Notes under the pieces: model-generated | What the model saw: the letters and a program-made list of their open reading frames with translations, nothing else | What the model was told of the DNA's origin: nothing | Databases searched by the model: none | From: Candidatus Fonsibacter sp. | Lineage (GTDB): Bacteria; Pseudomonadota; Alphaproteobacteria; Pelagibacterales; Pelagibacteraceae | Assembly (NCBI GenBank): GCA_009693745.1 | Contig: SHWR01000003.1 | Coordinates: 1 to 32,432 of the forward strand | Length of the DNA stretch: 32,432 nt | Reading direction: 5' to 3' | Position numbers and translations under genes: made by a program | Part shown: positions 1 through 7,793 of the stretch, piece by piece | Position numbering within the stretch: position 1 is the first letter of the stretch | Layout of the letters: every line of letters begins with the position of its first letter

Positions 1-1299
1 AGCCATTTTATGACCACCGCCTCTTATAAGAATTCCATTTTGTTTAGCTGCTAAAATAGCAACCCCAATATCAAATCCAAAAACTGACCTGCAAGAGCCT
101 TTTGAAATATTTTTATTAGATGAAATAACAATAGCAGGCTTAAAGAATCTTTCTTTAATTCTACTCGCTATAATACCTATCAATCCTTCATGCCAAAACT
201 TATTAGCTACTACTATTACTTCATTACTATTTTCTTTTTCGGCTAATAAATAAGCCTCTTTTAAAATATCCTCTTCAATTAATTTCCTTTTTTTATTTAG
301 AGAATCTAATTTTGTTGCAATTTCGTAACTTGTTTTAGGGTCTTCTGCTGTGAGTAGATTTGCTCCTAGATCTGACTGCCCTATTCTTCCACCAGCATTA
401 ATCCTAGGTCCTAATAAAAAACCAATATGATAAGTACCGGGAGTTTCTTTTATATCTGCAACATCTATTAAAGTTTTAATGCCTAAGTTTTTTCTCTTTT
501 TTAATATTTGTATACCCTGATAAACAAATGCTCTGTTTAAATGTATTAAAGGAACAACATCACAAATTGTACCCAAGGCAACCAAATCTAAATAATCATA
601 TAAATCGGGTTCATTAATATTTTTATTTTTATAAAAATTACTTACTCTAAGAGACCGATTTAAAGCAATAATAAATAAAAAAGAGACACCCGCTGCACAT
701 AAATAACCAAGGTTAGATTTATCATCTAATTGATTGGGATTTACTAAGGCTTTACATTTAGGAAGATTAATTTCTGCTTGATGATGATCAATAACTATAG
801 TTTCAATATTATTTTGACTTGCATATTCAAGAGCCTCGAATGATGTAGTTCCACAATCAACAGTTACTAAAAACTCACCTTTTTTTTCAATGATCCTTTT
901 CAATGAACTAATCGATGGTCCATAACCATCAATTTGTCGATCCGGGATATAAATAAAAAAATTTGAATATATATTTCTTAAAAAATTAACAATAATTGCT
1001 GCAGAAGAAGCTCCATCGACATCATAATCCCCCAAAATACAAATTCTTTTATTCTCTTTAATAGCTTTAATAAAAGTCTCAACCGCAAGATCCATATCTT
1101 TTAAAATACTTGGATCAGGCATAAATTCTTTAATTTTTGGATTTAAATATGACTGACAGTTTTCAGGTGTAATTTTTCTTATCGACAAAAGTTTTGATAA
1201 AAAATTATCAATACCTAATTTTTGAGAAATTTCTAATGCTAAATTCTCATTGTAATTAGATAAAATCCATTCTTTACCAGATACTGACTGGTACTTCAT
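1..1299 (-). CDS. recJ: Single-stranded-DNA-specific exonuclease RecJ (partial, C-terminus beyond window)
   Basis: RecJ is a 5'-to-3' single-strand DNA exonuclease of the DHH family, acting in recombination and mismatch or base-excision repair. Translating the minus strand from the ATG at 1299 gives 433 uninterrupted codons to the left edge. They contain the DHH-family metal motifs in order: DYDVDG, then VDCGTTS, then IDHHQAE, followed by NPNQ and later the DHHA1-type motif RGGGHKMA at the edge. RecJ proteins are usually about 560-600 residues, so roughly the last quarter is missing because the window ends, not because the gene is broken. The start overlaps the glpX stop as ATGA (1296-1299), so the two genes are probably translationally coupled in an argC-hom-glpX-recJ operon. 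Family assignment is secure. Confidence 0.95.
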   Translation of the reverse strand, partial: MKYQSVSGKEWILSNYNENLALEISQKLGIDNFLSKLLSIRKITPENCQSYLNPKIKEFMPDPSILKDMDLAVETFIKAIKENKRICILGDYDVDGASSAAIIVNFLRNIYSNFFIYIPDRQIDGYGPSISSLKRIIEKKGEFLVTVDCGTTSFEALEYASQNNIETIVIDHHQAEINLPKCKALVNPNQLDDKSNLGYLCAAGVSFLFIIALNRSLRVSNFYKNKNINEPDLYDYLDLVALGTICDVVPLIHLNRAFVYQGIQILKKRKNLGIKTLIDVADIKETPGTYHIGFLLGPRINAGGRIGQSDLGANLLTAEDPKTSYEIATKLDSLNKKRKLIEEDILKEAYLLAEKENSNEVIVVANKFWHEGLIGIIASRIKERFFKPAIVISSNKNISKGSCRSVFGFDIGVAILAAKQNGILIRGGGHKMA

Positions 1300-2243
1300 A
1301 TTTTGAATTTATTAATAATTTTTTTATTAAGGTTTGATGCGTGATGCAAAACAAATGTTTCTGATTGATAAAAACCATTATCTAAAACTTTAATTCCTTT
1401 AAGCAAATCTCCTCCTGTTACTCCTGTCGCACAAAACAAAACATCATCTTTAACTATATCGTTAAGACTATATTTTTTTTTTAAATCTTTAATTCCCATT
1501 TTTTGCGCTTTATCAATTTCATAATCATTACTTAAAACTAATCTTGCCTGAAACTGACCTCCTAAACATTTTATTGCAGCAGCAGCTAGTACACCTTCTG
1601 GAGCACCCCCTATTCCTAAGTATATATCAACATTAAATTCCTCGATACCAGCATAAATAGCTCCGGCAATATCTCCATCAGAAATAAATTTAATTTTAGC
1701 TCCTAATAGTTTAGCATCTTTTACTATATGCTCATGCCTTTCTCTCTCTAAAAGACATATTGTTAATTTATCTGGTGTAGTATTTTTAAAATCAGCTAAA
1801 TTTTTTAAATTTTTTGTTATTCCAAAATCAAGATCAATAACCCCTGCTTTAATATTTTTTCCAACAGCAATTTTTTCCATATAAGTATCAGGTGCATGTA
1901 ATAAATTATTTTTTTTAGAAACAGCAAGAACAGACATTGCATTTGGTAAATTTTTTGCTGTTAAATTTGTTCCTTCTAATGGATCAACCGCAATATCTAA
2001 TTCTTGTCCTATTCCAGTTCCTACTAATTCATTAATATAAAGCATAGGCGCTTCATCCATCTCTCCCTCGCCTATAACAATTTTCCCTTTCATAGGAATG
2101 TTATTAAGAAACAATCTCATCTTATCAACCGCTGCTTGATCAGCTGCTATTTTATCGCCTTTACCTTTTAATAATGATGAAGCGTATGCAGCTTCGCTAG
2201 TTGTTTTTACAAATAGATCTAAAAAACCACTGTCGATTATCAT
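1296..2243 (-). CDS. glpX: Fructose-1,6-bisphosphatase class II (GlpX)
   Basis: Predicted to hydrolyse fructose-1,6-bisphosphate to fructose-6-phosphate in gluconeogenesis; it may also act on sedoheptulose bisphosphate as some class II enzymes do. The 315-residue protein has the usual length and the class II metal and substrate motifs: GEGEMDEAP at residues 58-66, DPLEGTN at 87-93, DGD at 189-191 and GIGGAPEGV at 210-218. It overlaps the upstream hom stop (ATGA, 2240-2243) and the downstream recJ start (ATGA, 1296-1299), so it sits in a tightly coupled operon. The hom-glpX-recJ order is familiar from alphaproteobacteria. No other fructose bisphosphatase or phosphofructokinase is visible in the window. 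Confidence 0.95.
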   Translation of the reverse strand: MIIDSGFLDLFVKTTSEAAYASSLLKGKGDKIAADQAAVDKMRLFLNNIPMKGKIVIGEGEMDEAPMLYINELVGTGIGQELDIAVDPLEGTNLTAKNLPNAMSVLAVSKKNNLLHAPDTYMEKIAVGKNIKAGVIDLDFGITKNLKNLADFKNTTPDKLTICLLERERHEHIVKDAKLLGAKIKFISDGDIAGAIYAGIEEFNVDIYLGIGGAPEGVLAAAAIKCLGGQFQARLVLSNDYEIDKAQKMGIKDLKKKYSLNDIVKDDVLFCATGVTGGDLLKGIKVLDNGFYQSETFVLHHASNLNKKIINKFKI

Positions 2244-3547
2244 AATTTTTTTTCATTTCTAATTCTGATCATCGTAATTTTTTTACTAATAAATTTTTCT
2301 TTTGAAATTTTCATTAAAGCAGATTGCATATCTTTTTCTTTAGAATTATGAGTAATGATAACTAAATTTGCATATTTATTATTTTGTAAGGGTTGCTGTA
2401 ATATACTTTGAATTGAAATTTTATATTTAGATAAGACAGAAGTAATTTTAGATAAAACTCCTGATTTATCTTTAACAACTATTCTCAAATAAAATTTACA
2501 AATGTGATTGTTAAAATCAAACATTTTAAATTCTTTTGCATCGGCGAAATTGAAACCAAATGGTAATGTTATATTACCTTTAAGAATTGAATTTAAATCT
2601 GAGACAATAGATGATGTAGTTGGACCCTTTCCTGCACCCAGTCCTTGATAAACTATTTTGCCAATCGGATTTCCTTCGACCATAATTGCATTATTTGCTC
2701 CATTAATCTTAGCAAGATCAGAGTCTTTAGGAATTAGACAAGCATGTACTCTTTGTTTAATTTTATTATCGGTGATTTCAGAAATTCCTAGTAATTTAAT
2801 TTTATAATTAAATTTCTGTGCATACTCAACATCTTCTAGGTCAATTTGTTCTATTCCTTCTGTTAAAAATTTTTTGTTAATAATTTTAGTTTTGAAACAA
2901 AGTGCACTTAATATTGATATTTTTGATTTAACATCATCACCATTAAGATCGAGTTTTGGATTAGTTTCTGCATATCCAAGTTTTTGAGCATTTAATAAAT
3001 TTTCTTTGAAACTTTTTTTAGTTTTTTCTATTTCAGTTAAAATAAAGTTTGTTGTTCCATTTAATATTCCATAAATATGAAATAATTTATTACCTACTAA
3101 ACTCTCTTTTATCGACTTTATTATTGGTATTCCGCCGCCAACTGAAGCTTCAAATAATAGATTAACTGAATTATTTTCAGCAATTTTTACTAGTTCATTT
3201 CCATGCTTGAATATTAAAGCTTTATTTGCAGTAACAACATGCTTGTTATTCTTTAATGCAGCAAATACCAACTCTTTGGCAACGCCATCAGATCCTCCAA
3301 TTAATTCTATAATAATATCTACATCGTCTTTTTTAACTAATGACAAAGGATTCTTTACCCACATTTTTTTAGGAATAGTAAATCCTCTTTTTTTATTAAT
3401 TCTTTTTGCTGAAATATATTTTATTTGGAAAGAAGAGTTTGTATTTATTTCAATAGTCCGCTTATTTTTTACTAAATGTTTGTAAACTTCGGAACCAATG
3501 TTGCCTAAACCAACGATTGCAATGTTATAGTTTTTTTTAGAATTCAT
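2240..3547 (-). CDS. hom: Homoserine dehydrogenase with C-terminal ACT domain
   Basis: Reduces aspartate-4-semialdehyde to homoserine, the branch point toward threonine and methionine; cytoplasmic. The 435-residue protein starts with a Rossmann nucleotide-binding motif (IVGLGNIGSEV, about residues 10-20). Next come the ANKALI segment, a GGGIPII stretch and the GILNGTTNFIL catalytic-domain signature, then KLDLNGDDVKSK with the expected acidic and lysine residues, and finally an ACT regulatory domain over the last 80 or so residues. The ACT domain suggests feedback control by an amino acid, most often threonine in this family. Its ATG shares a base with the argC stop (TAATG at 3547), and its stop overlaps glpX. 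This is the monofunctional form, not fused to aspartokinase. Confidence 0.96.
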   Translation of the reverse strand: MNSKKNYNIAIVGLGNIGSEVYKHLVKNKRTIEINTNSSFQIKYISAKRINKKRGFTIPKKMWVKNPLSLVKKDDVDIIIELIGGSDGVAKELVFAALKNNKHVVTANKALIFKHGNELVKIAENNSVNLLFEASVGGGIPIIKSIKESLVGNKLFHIYGILNGTTNFILTEIEKTKKSFKENLLNAQKLGYAETNPKLDLNGDDVKSKISILSALCFKTKIINKKFLTEGIEQIDLEDVEYAQKFNYKIKLLGISEITDNKIKQRVHACLIPKDSDLAKINGANNAIMVEGNPIGKIVYQGLGAGKGPTTSSIVSDLNSILKGNITLPFGFNFADAKEFKMFDFNNHICKFYLRIVVKDKSGVLSKITSVLSKYKISIQSILQQPLQNNKYANLVIITHNSKEKDMQSALMKISKEKFISKKITMIRIRNEKKL

Positions 3548-4578
3548 TATTCTAATCCTGCAGTTTCTTTTAAGCCTAATCTTATATTCATATTTTGAAC
3601 TGCCTGTCCTGCAGCTCCCTTTAATAAATTATCAATAGAACTTACAATAATTAATTGATTTTTATATCTTCCTGAAAAAATATTAATGTTGCATTTATTC
3701 GTATTATTAACATTATTTGTATTTACAAATTTTCCAAAAGGTAAAATTTTTACAAAATTACTATTCTTATAAAATTTATTCATATATTGGTGAATTTTTT
3801 TTACGCTAATATTTTTTTTAAGATCAGCATATATCGTTGTAAGAATTCCTCTAAAAGTTGGAATTAGGTGTGGAGTAAATTCGATTTTTAAGTTGCCAGA
3901 AACTTTTCCAAATAATTTTAGACCCTGATCAATTTCTGGCATATGTCTATGACTTCCAACGCCATAAACAGCCATGTTTCTATTAATGTTTGGGTAAAGT
4001 TTTTTATCTGCGGTTTTTTTTCCAGCGCCTGAATAACCTGATTTTGAATCTATAATTATTTTTGAAGTTTTAATTATTTTATTTAACAACAAAGGTATTA
4101 GTGCCAGCTGTGCGGACGTTGGGTAACACCCTGGACAAGAAATTATATTGCTTGTTTCAATGTCTTTTTTTGCAAATTCTGAGAGACCATAAACTGAATG
4201 CTTTTGATTCTCAGAAGCGTAATGTTTTAGTCCATACCATTTTTCATAAACCTTAATATCTGAAAATCTAAAATCAGCTGATAAATCAATTAAAATATGA
4301 TGAGAAGAAATTTTGTTAGAAAGTAATTGAGCTTCTCCATGTGGTAATGCTGAAAAAATTATATCAACATCATCTAAATTTGCTTTATTAATATCTGATA
4401 TTAAAGGTAGCTTTTTTTTAATTTTATTTTTTAAAAAAGAGTTAATAGATCTTCCAATAGAACCTCTTGAGCATAAATATTTAAGATTGATAAATTTATG
4501 GTTACTTAATATTTTAATAAGTTCAAGGCCAACAAAACCTGAAGCACCATTAATTAAAACGTTATATTTATCGGACAT
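3547..4578 (-). CDS. argC: N-acetyl-gamma-glutamyl-phosphate reductase (ArgC)
   Basis: Third step of arginine synthesis: NADPH-dependent reduction of N-acetylglutamyl phosphate to the semialdehyde. The 343-residue protein is the common long form. It has an N-terminal NADP-binding GASGFVGLEL motif (residues 11-20), SALPHGEA in the Rossmann part, the catalytic cysteine in SCPGCYPT (Cys151), SGYSGAGKK and the HRHMPEI segment. It lies 57 bases downstream of rpsI and overlaps hom by one base. The rplM-rpsI-argC order is seen in many alphaproteobacteria. A TATAAA box lies only 8 bases before the ATG, so argC could also have its own promoter; that is weak evidence. Confidence 0.96.
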   Translation of the reverse strand: MSDKYNVLINGASGFVGLELIKILSNHKFINLKYLCSRGSIGRSINSFLKNKIKKKLPLISDINKANLDDVDIIFSALPHGEAQLLSNKISSHHILIDLSADFRFSDIKVYEKWYGLKHYASENQKHSVYGLSEFAKKDIETSNIISCPGCYPTSAQLALIPLLLNKIIKTSKIIIDSKSGYSGAGKKTADKKLYPNINRNMAVYGVGSHRHMPEIDQGLKLFGKVSGNLKIEFTPHLIPTFRGILTTIYADLKKNISVKKIHQYMNKFYKNSNFVKILPFGKFVNTNNVNNTNKCNINIFSGRYKNQLIIVSSIDNLLKGAAGQAVQNMNIRLGLKETAGLE

Positions 4579-4621
4579 ACTCTGTATTTATAAGAAGTTG
4601 TAAATGACTTAAAGATTAAAA

Positions 4622-4638
4622 TTAGTCTATCTAGACTA
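4622..4638 (-). terminator. Possible weak hairpin terminator at the 3' end of rpsI
   Basis: A perfect 7-base inverted repeat (TAGTCTA / TAGACTA, two-base centre) spans the rpsI stop codon. It is followed on the minus strand by an AT-rich tract containing TTTT and TTT. In practice the stem would be about 5 pairs with a 6-base loop. There is no G+C-rich core, so it is at best an attenuating hairpin between rpsI and argC and could be chance in AT-rich DNA. Confidence 0.3.
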
Positions 4639-5046
4639 TCGTTTAGAAAACTGGAATCTTCTTCTAGCTTTTTTCTGTCCGTACTTTTTTCTTTCAACTT
4701 TTCTTGAGTCTCTTGTTAGCAACTTTTCTTTTTTTAAGGCTTTTCTTAATGTTCCGTCTGAAGCAAATAGAGCTTTAGATATTCCTAAAGACACAGCTCC
4801 AGCCTGACCGGTCAAACCTCCGCCTTTAACTGTGCAATTAACATCGTAGCCATTATTTTTATTTATAATGTCAAACGGCTTCTCAATACTAAGTTGTAGA
4901 ACTGGTCGTTTAAAATATTCACGATATTTTTTTCCATTTACTAAAATAGTTCCAGATCCAACTTTTAACCAAACTCTTGCTATAGAACTTTTTCTTTTGC
5001 CAGTTGCGTAAAATCTATTGTCAGAAACACTTAAACTTTGAACCAT
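4636..5046 (-). CDS. rpsI: 30S ribosomal protein S9
   Basis: Small-subunit protein whose C-terminal tail reaches the decoding site. The 136 residues match the family length. Family features are FYATGKRKSSIARVWL near the start, the GGGLTGQAGAVSLGISKAL core and the basic C-terminal tail ending in RRRFQFSKR, including the invariant terminal SKR. It is four bases downstream of rplM, the standard S9/L13 pair, and should be translated from the rplM transcript. Confidence 0.98.
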   Translation of the reverse strand: MVQSLSVSDNRFYATGKRKSSIARVWLKVGSGTILVNGKKYREYFKRPVLQLSIEKPFDIINKNNGYDVNCTVKGGGLTGQAGAVSLGISKALFASDGTLRKALKKEKLLTRDSRKVERKKYGQKKARRRFQFSKR

Positions 5047-5050
5047 ATAA

Positions 5051-5506
5051 TTAATTTAAATAATTTTTTTTATTTATAGATTTAAAATCAAAATCTACAG
5101 CTTTTTGAGTCTGATGAGGATGTGTATCATCATTATAAACTTTTAAATTTCCAAGTTGTTTTCTACCAAGGGGTCCTCTTGGTAACATTCTCTTTACTGC
5201 TAATTTGATAATTCTAGAGGGATCTTTTTGAAGAATTTTATTTGGCGTAGTTTCTTTTATACCCCCTGGAAAACCAGTATGTTTATAATAAATTTTTTTC
5301 GAAAACTTTTTTCCTGTAAATTTTATTTTTCTAGCATTAGTTACAATTACAAAATCTCCATCGTCCATATGTGGAGTAAAACAAGTTTTTTTTTTCCCTC
5401 TTAAGATCTTAGTTATTTCAGAAGCTAATCTTCCGACAATTAAATTGGTTGCATCAATTTTGTACCAGTTTTTTTTAACTTCTTTCTTTTTAATAAATTC
5501 AGTCAT
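5051..5506 (-). CDS. rplM: 50S ribosomal protein L13
   Basis: Early-assembling large-subunit protein. The 151-residue sequence carries the L13 features WYKIDATNLIVGRLASEI, FTPHMDDGDFVIVTNA, the KHTGFPGG stretch and the VKRMLPRGPLGRKQL motif near residues 105-120. It is the first gene of the rplM-rpsI pair and follows a good promoter candidate. Its mRNA contains a run of ten A residues (5386-5395 on the plus strand as T), which encodes the lysines of GKKKTC and is discussed among the findings. There is no Shine-Dalgarno sequence before the ATG. Confidence 0.98.
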   Translation of the reverse strand: MTEFIKKKEVKKNWYKIDATNLIVGRLASEITKILRGKKKTCFTPHMDDGDFVIVTNARKIKFTGKKFSKKIYYKHTGFPGGIKETTPNKILQKDPSRIIKLAVKRMLPRGPLGRKQLGNLKVYNDDTHPHQTQKAVDFDFKSINKKNYLN

Positions 5507-5517
5507 AAGGAACGGAA

Positions 5518-5546
5518 TAAATATATTTTGCCTATTATTATGTCAA
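5518..5546 (-). promoter_or_regulatory. Candidate sigma-70 promoter for rplM-rpsI
   Basis: On the minus strand a perfect TTGACA (-35, plus-strand 5541-5546) is followed by a TATATT (15-base spacing) or TATTTA (17-base spacing) -10 box at 5518-5525. It lies 11-13 bases before the rplM ATG and in the 60-base gap after ctaA. A perfect -35 is uncommon in such AT-rich DNA. The transcription start would fall only a few bases ahead of the ATG. Confidence 0.55.
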
Positions 5547-5566
5547 ATAGATTAAGATAAATTTTA

Positions 5567-6592
5567 TTATTTTTGAGAGATTGATACTTGGTAAAATAGA
5601 TAAATTATCGAAAAAAGTAAAAAAATCGAACCTAGCTGATGAAGACTAGCAAGATATATTTTGTAACCACTAATTAAAACCAGAATCCCAAGTAATACTT
5701 GAAAAATTATTGCCAACAAAACTATAAATAAATGCTTAAAATAAACAATTTTATTTTTAAGTAGAAAATAAAAAATAACACTAAAAATAAAAATTATAAG
5801 ATAAGCAAGAAGTCTATGTAAAAATTGAACATGTGAAGGGCTAGAAAAAGATTTTGAATATAAATAATCCTTAATAAAAACATCCTCTGCTATAAAATTA
5901 CCATTCATTGAGGGCCAGGTTTGATATATCTTTGCAGCATCAAGTCCTGAAACAAAAGCTCCAATTACAATTTGAAAAAAAACAATAATTAAAAAAAAAA
6001 GAATTAAATAAGAATAAAAATTTAAATAAATCTTATTAATATTTCTAAATAAGATTGAAAAAAAAATTAATGATAAGATAATTTGGGCTCCTAGCAAATG
6101 TGCTGATAATCTAAAATGGCTAACATCTACATTTGAGATCAGTCCACTTTTAACCATATACCATCCTAAAAAACCCTGAAAAATAAATAAAAAAGAAATT
6201 ATTGAATACAGAATAATCTGTTTAAAATTAAAAGATTTTTTTATTAAAAAATACAGAAACGGTACAATAAATGTTAAAGAAGCCAATCTTGCTAATAATC
6301 TATGAATATATTCCCACCAAAAAATATATTTAAATTCAGCTAATGACATGCCAAAATTAATTTCTTTATATTGAGGAATTTGTTTGTACAAAAAAAAATA
6401 ATTTTCCCAGGTCTTTTCATTGAGTGGAGGTAAAATTCCACTTAACAATTCCCAATTAGTTATCGAAAGACCAGATTCTGTTAAACGTGTAAGTCCACCA
6501 ATAAAGATAAGTGAAAAAACTAGAAATAAAGATAAATACAACCAAATAGTAATATAGTTATTTTTTTTATTTAGATTATTTGTATTTCCCAT
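5567..6592 (-). CDS. ctaA: Haem A synthase (CtaA/COX15 type)
   Basis: Membrane enzyme that oxidises the haem O methyl group to a formyl group, giving haem A for aa3-type cytochrome c oxidase. The 341-residue protein is strongly hydrophobic with about eight predicted membrane segments. It has the COX15 hallmark GGLTRLTESGLSITNWE at about residues 32-48, an EYIHRLLARL histidine motif, a second SAHLLGAQ histidine segment, FLHRLLAY and LHQLGSI. The four histidine-containing helices match the haem ligands of the family. It is divergent from the chorismate mutase gene and 60 bases upstream of rplM on the same strand. No oxidase subunit genes occur in the window. A run of ten A (plus strand, 5991-6000) lies inside the coding region. 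Confidence 0.93.
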   Translation of the reverse strand: MGNTNNLNKKNNYITIWLYLSLFLVFSLIFIGGLTRLTESGLSITNWELLSGILPPLNEKTWENYFFLYKQIPQYKEINFGMSLAEFKYIFWWEYIHRLLARLASLTFIVPFLYFLIKKSFNFKQIILYSIISFLFIFQGFLGWYMVKSGLISNVDVSHFRLSAHLLGAQIILSLIFFSILFRNINKIYLNFYSYLILFFLIIVFFQIVIGAFVSGLDAAKIYQTWPSMNGNFIAEDVFIKDYLYSKSFSSPSHVQFLHRLLAYLIIFIFSVIFYFLLKNKIVYFKHLFIVLLAIIFQVLLGILVLISGYKIYLASLHQLGSIFLLFSIIYLFYQVSISQK

Positions 6593-6635
6593 TATAAAAT
6601 AATAATAAAATTATTATGATTTTAAAAACGATTTA

Positions 6636-6908
6636 ATGTCGCAAAAAAAAATATCAAGAATTCGTTCTACTATTGATGCTATTGATAAGCAAATTATTAG
6701 GCTACTTGGTTTAAGAAAAAAAGAAGTCTTAAAAATTGCTAAGTATAAAAATAAAAGAACTATCGTTGATAAAAAAAGAATAAATCAAATAATGAGAAGA
6801 ATTAAAGCAGAATCAAAAAAAAATAAAATTGATTATGTTTTAGTTAAAAACTTTTGGAAGAAATTGATTCAATATTCAATAAAATTAGAGAAAAAAATAG
6901 TTAAATAA
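6636..6908 (+). CDS. Chorismate mutase type II (AroQ fold)
   Basis: A 90-residue protein with the all-helical AroQ chorismate mutase pattern, converting chorismate to prephenate for phenylalanine and tyrosine. Visible features are IRSTIDAIDKQIIRLLGLRKKEVLKIAKYK (quoted here only as a region, residues about 10-38, with the expected arginines and Lys of the active site), then a second helix and a C-terminal helix. It stands alone with no fused prephenate dehydratase or dehydrogenase, as in many alphaproteobacteria. It is unusually rich in lysine and arginine. It is divergent from ctaA across a 43-base AT-rich gap holding an 8-base inverted repeat (6599-6617), and its 3' end lies only 3 bases from rpmG on the other strand. 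Confidence 0.85.
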   Translation: MSQKKISRIRSTIDAIDKQIIRLLGLRKKEVLKIAKYKNKRTIVDKKRINQIMRRIKAESKKNKIDYVLVKNFWKKLIQYSIKLEKKIVK

Positions 6909-6911
6909 ATA

Positions 6912-7103
6912 TTATTTACTATGTGGTGGAAGTTTTTTTTCCACAAACCATTCATGTTTGCGTGTCGATGGATTATATTTCTTAACTCTTAACTTAACTT
7001 TAGCCTTTTCTCCAGCGGTTGGTTTTTTTACATAATAATTGAAGGCGCTATTAGGCCTTAACTCTGGAACAAGTCTAACTTTAACTGAGGTTTTTTTTGC
7101 CAT
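6912..7103 (-). CDS. rpmG: 50S ribosomal protein L33
   Basis: Small large-subunit protein near the E site. The 63-residue sequence begins MAKKTSVKVRLVPEL and has the FNYYVKK and VKKYNPSTRKHEWF segments, which correspond to the FYYVTKK and KKYDPxxRKH elements of L33. It lacks the paired zinc cysteines, as in the C-minus form of the family. At 63 residues it is several residues longer than the usual 50-55, mostly from a C-terminal extension ending KLPPHSK. It starts one base after the merR stop, placing it last in rpmF-plsX-ihfA-merR-rpmG. Confidence 0.9.
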   Translation of the reverse strand: MAKKTSVKVRLVPELRPNSAFNYYVKKPTAGEKAKVKLRVKKYNPSTRKHEWFVEKKLPPHSK

Positions 7104-7104
7104 T

Positions 7105-7491
7105 TTAAGAAAGGTTTTTTATTTCAGTAATAATTTTTTTAATTTTAATTAGCTTTTCTTTTTTATTTAACAGATCGTTAGTGCTTATATCTTTTCTCTT
7201 AAAATCGTCAACTTCAATATCATTAATATTATTTTCTATTATTTTTTTTGCACCTTTAATTGTTAGGCCTTTGTCTTTTAAAAGATATTGAATCTTTTTT
7301 AAAAGCTTAACGTTCTCAACTGTATAATATCTTCTACCTTTAGCTCTTAATTTTGGCTTTAATTGAGGAAACTCTTTTTCCCAAAATCTTAAAATATAAG
7401 TTTTTGCTTTTCCCGTTTCTAATTCAATAAGATTTAATTCTTTTGCTACTTCCCCTATTGTTTTTAAAGCCTCAGCTGACTTCTCCGACAT
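7105..7491 (-). CDS. MerR-family transcriptional regulator next to ihfA
   Basis: A 128-residue protein with an N-terminal MerR winged-helix: TIGEVAKEL, then ILRFWEKEFPQLKP, then RRYYTVENVKLLKKIQYLLKDKGLTIKGAKK, where the DNA-recognition helix and the conserved RRYY arm are clear. The rest is a short lysine-rich helical tail with no cysteine cluster or obvious ligand-binding domain, so the effector is unknown. A regulator of this kind following ihfA is typical of alphaproteobacteria, but I know of no settled function. It overlaps the ihfA 3' end by 20 bases and precedes rpmG by one base. The region quoted is described by position, residues about 10-85. Confidence 0.85.
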   Translation of the reverse strand: MSEKSAEALKTIGEVAKELNLIELETGKAKTYILRFWEKEFPQLKPKLRAKGRRYYTVENVKLLKKIQYLLKDKGLTIKGAKKIIENNINDIEVDDFKRKDISTNDLLNKKEKLIKIKKIITEIKNLS

Positions 7492-7783
7492 TTATATTTT
7501 TATTGATTTTATTTTTTAAAATTTTTGAAGGTTTAAATGTGACCACTGTTCTGCTAGAAATAACTTTTTGTTCTTTTGTCTTTGGATTTCTTCCAACTCT
7601 TTCATTTTTATGACGAATATTAAAAGAGCCAAAATTAGCTATCTTAACTTTACTCTTTTTTTCAAGTTGTAAGGAAATAAACTCAAAAATATCATCAATA
7701 AAATTAGAAGATTCTACCTTGGAGATTCCTAGCTCTTTATAAACTAGATCAGACAAATATTGTCTTGTGATTGTTGTGTTCAC
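7472..7783 (-). CDS. ihfA: Integration host factor alpha subunit / HU-family DNA-bending protein
   Basis: Nucleoid protein that bends DNA; the alpha subunit normally pairs with IhfB, which is not in this window. The 103 residues show the HU/IHF fold: two N-terminal helices, then FGSFNIRHKNERVGRNPKT, where the beta-arm carries the conserved RxGRNPKT proline motif, and VVTFKPSKILK near the end. The position after plsX and before a MerR regulator supports IhfA over HU. The best start is GTG at 7783; no ATG is available in frame upstream of the first helix. It lies 10 bases after plsX, where fabH is usually found, and overlaps merR by 20 bases. Confidence 0.88.
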   Translation of the reverse strand: MNTTITRQYLSDLVYKELGISKVESSNFIDDIFEFISLQLEKKSKVKIANFGSFNIRHKNERVGRNPKTKEQKVISSRTVVTFKPSKILKNKINKNINVGEVS

Positions 7784-7793
7784 AAATATTTAT

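Noticed and set aside
6599..6617. 8-base inverted repeat between ctaA and the chorismate mutase gene as an operator
   Set aside because: It consists only of A and T in ATAATAAT/ATTATTAT, which is expected by chance in such AT-rich spacers; it may just be overlapping -10 boxes.
6926..6944. GTGGAA / TTCCAC hairpin with a T-rich loop just past the chorismate mutase stop, resembling a terminator
   Set aside because: It lies inside the rpmG coding region and simply encodes VEKKLPPH; the T run is in the loop, not after the stem, so it is not an intrinsic terminator.
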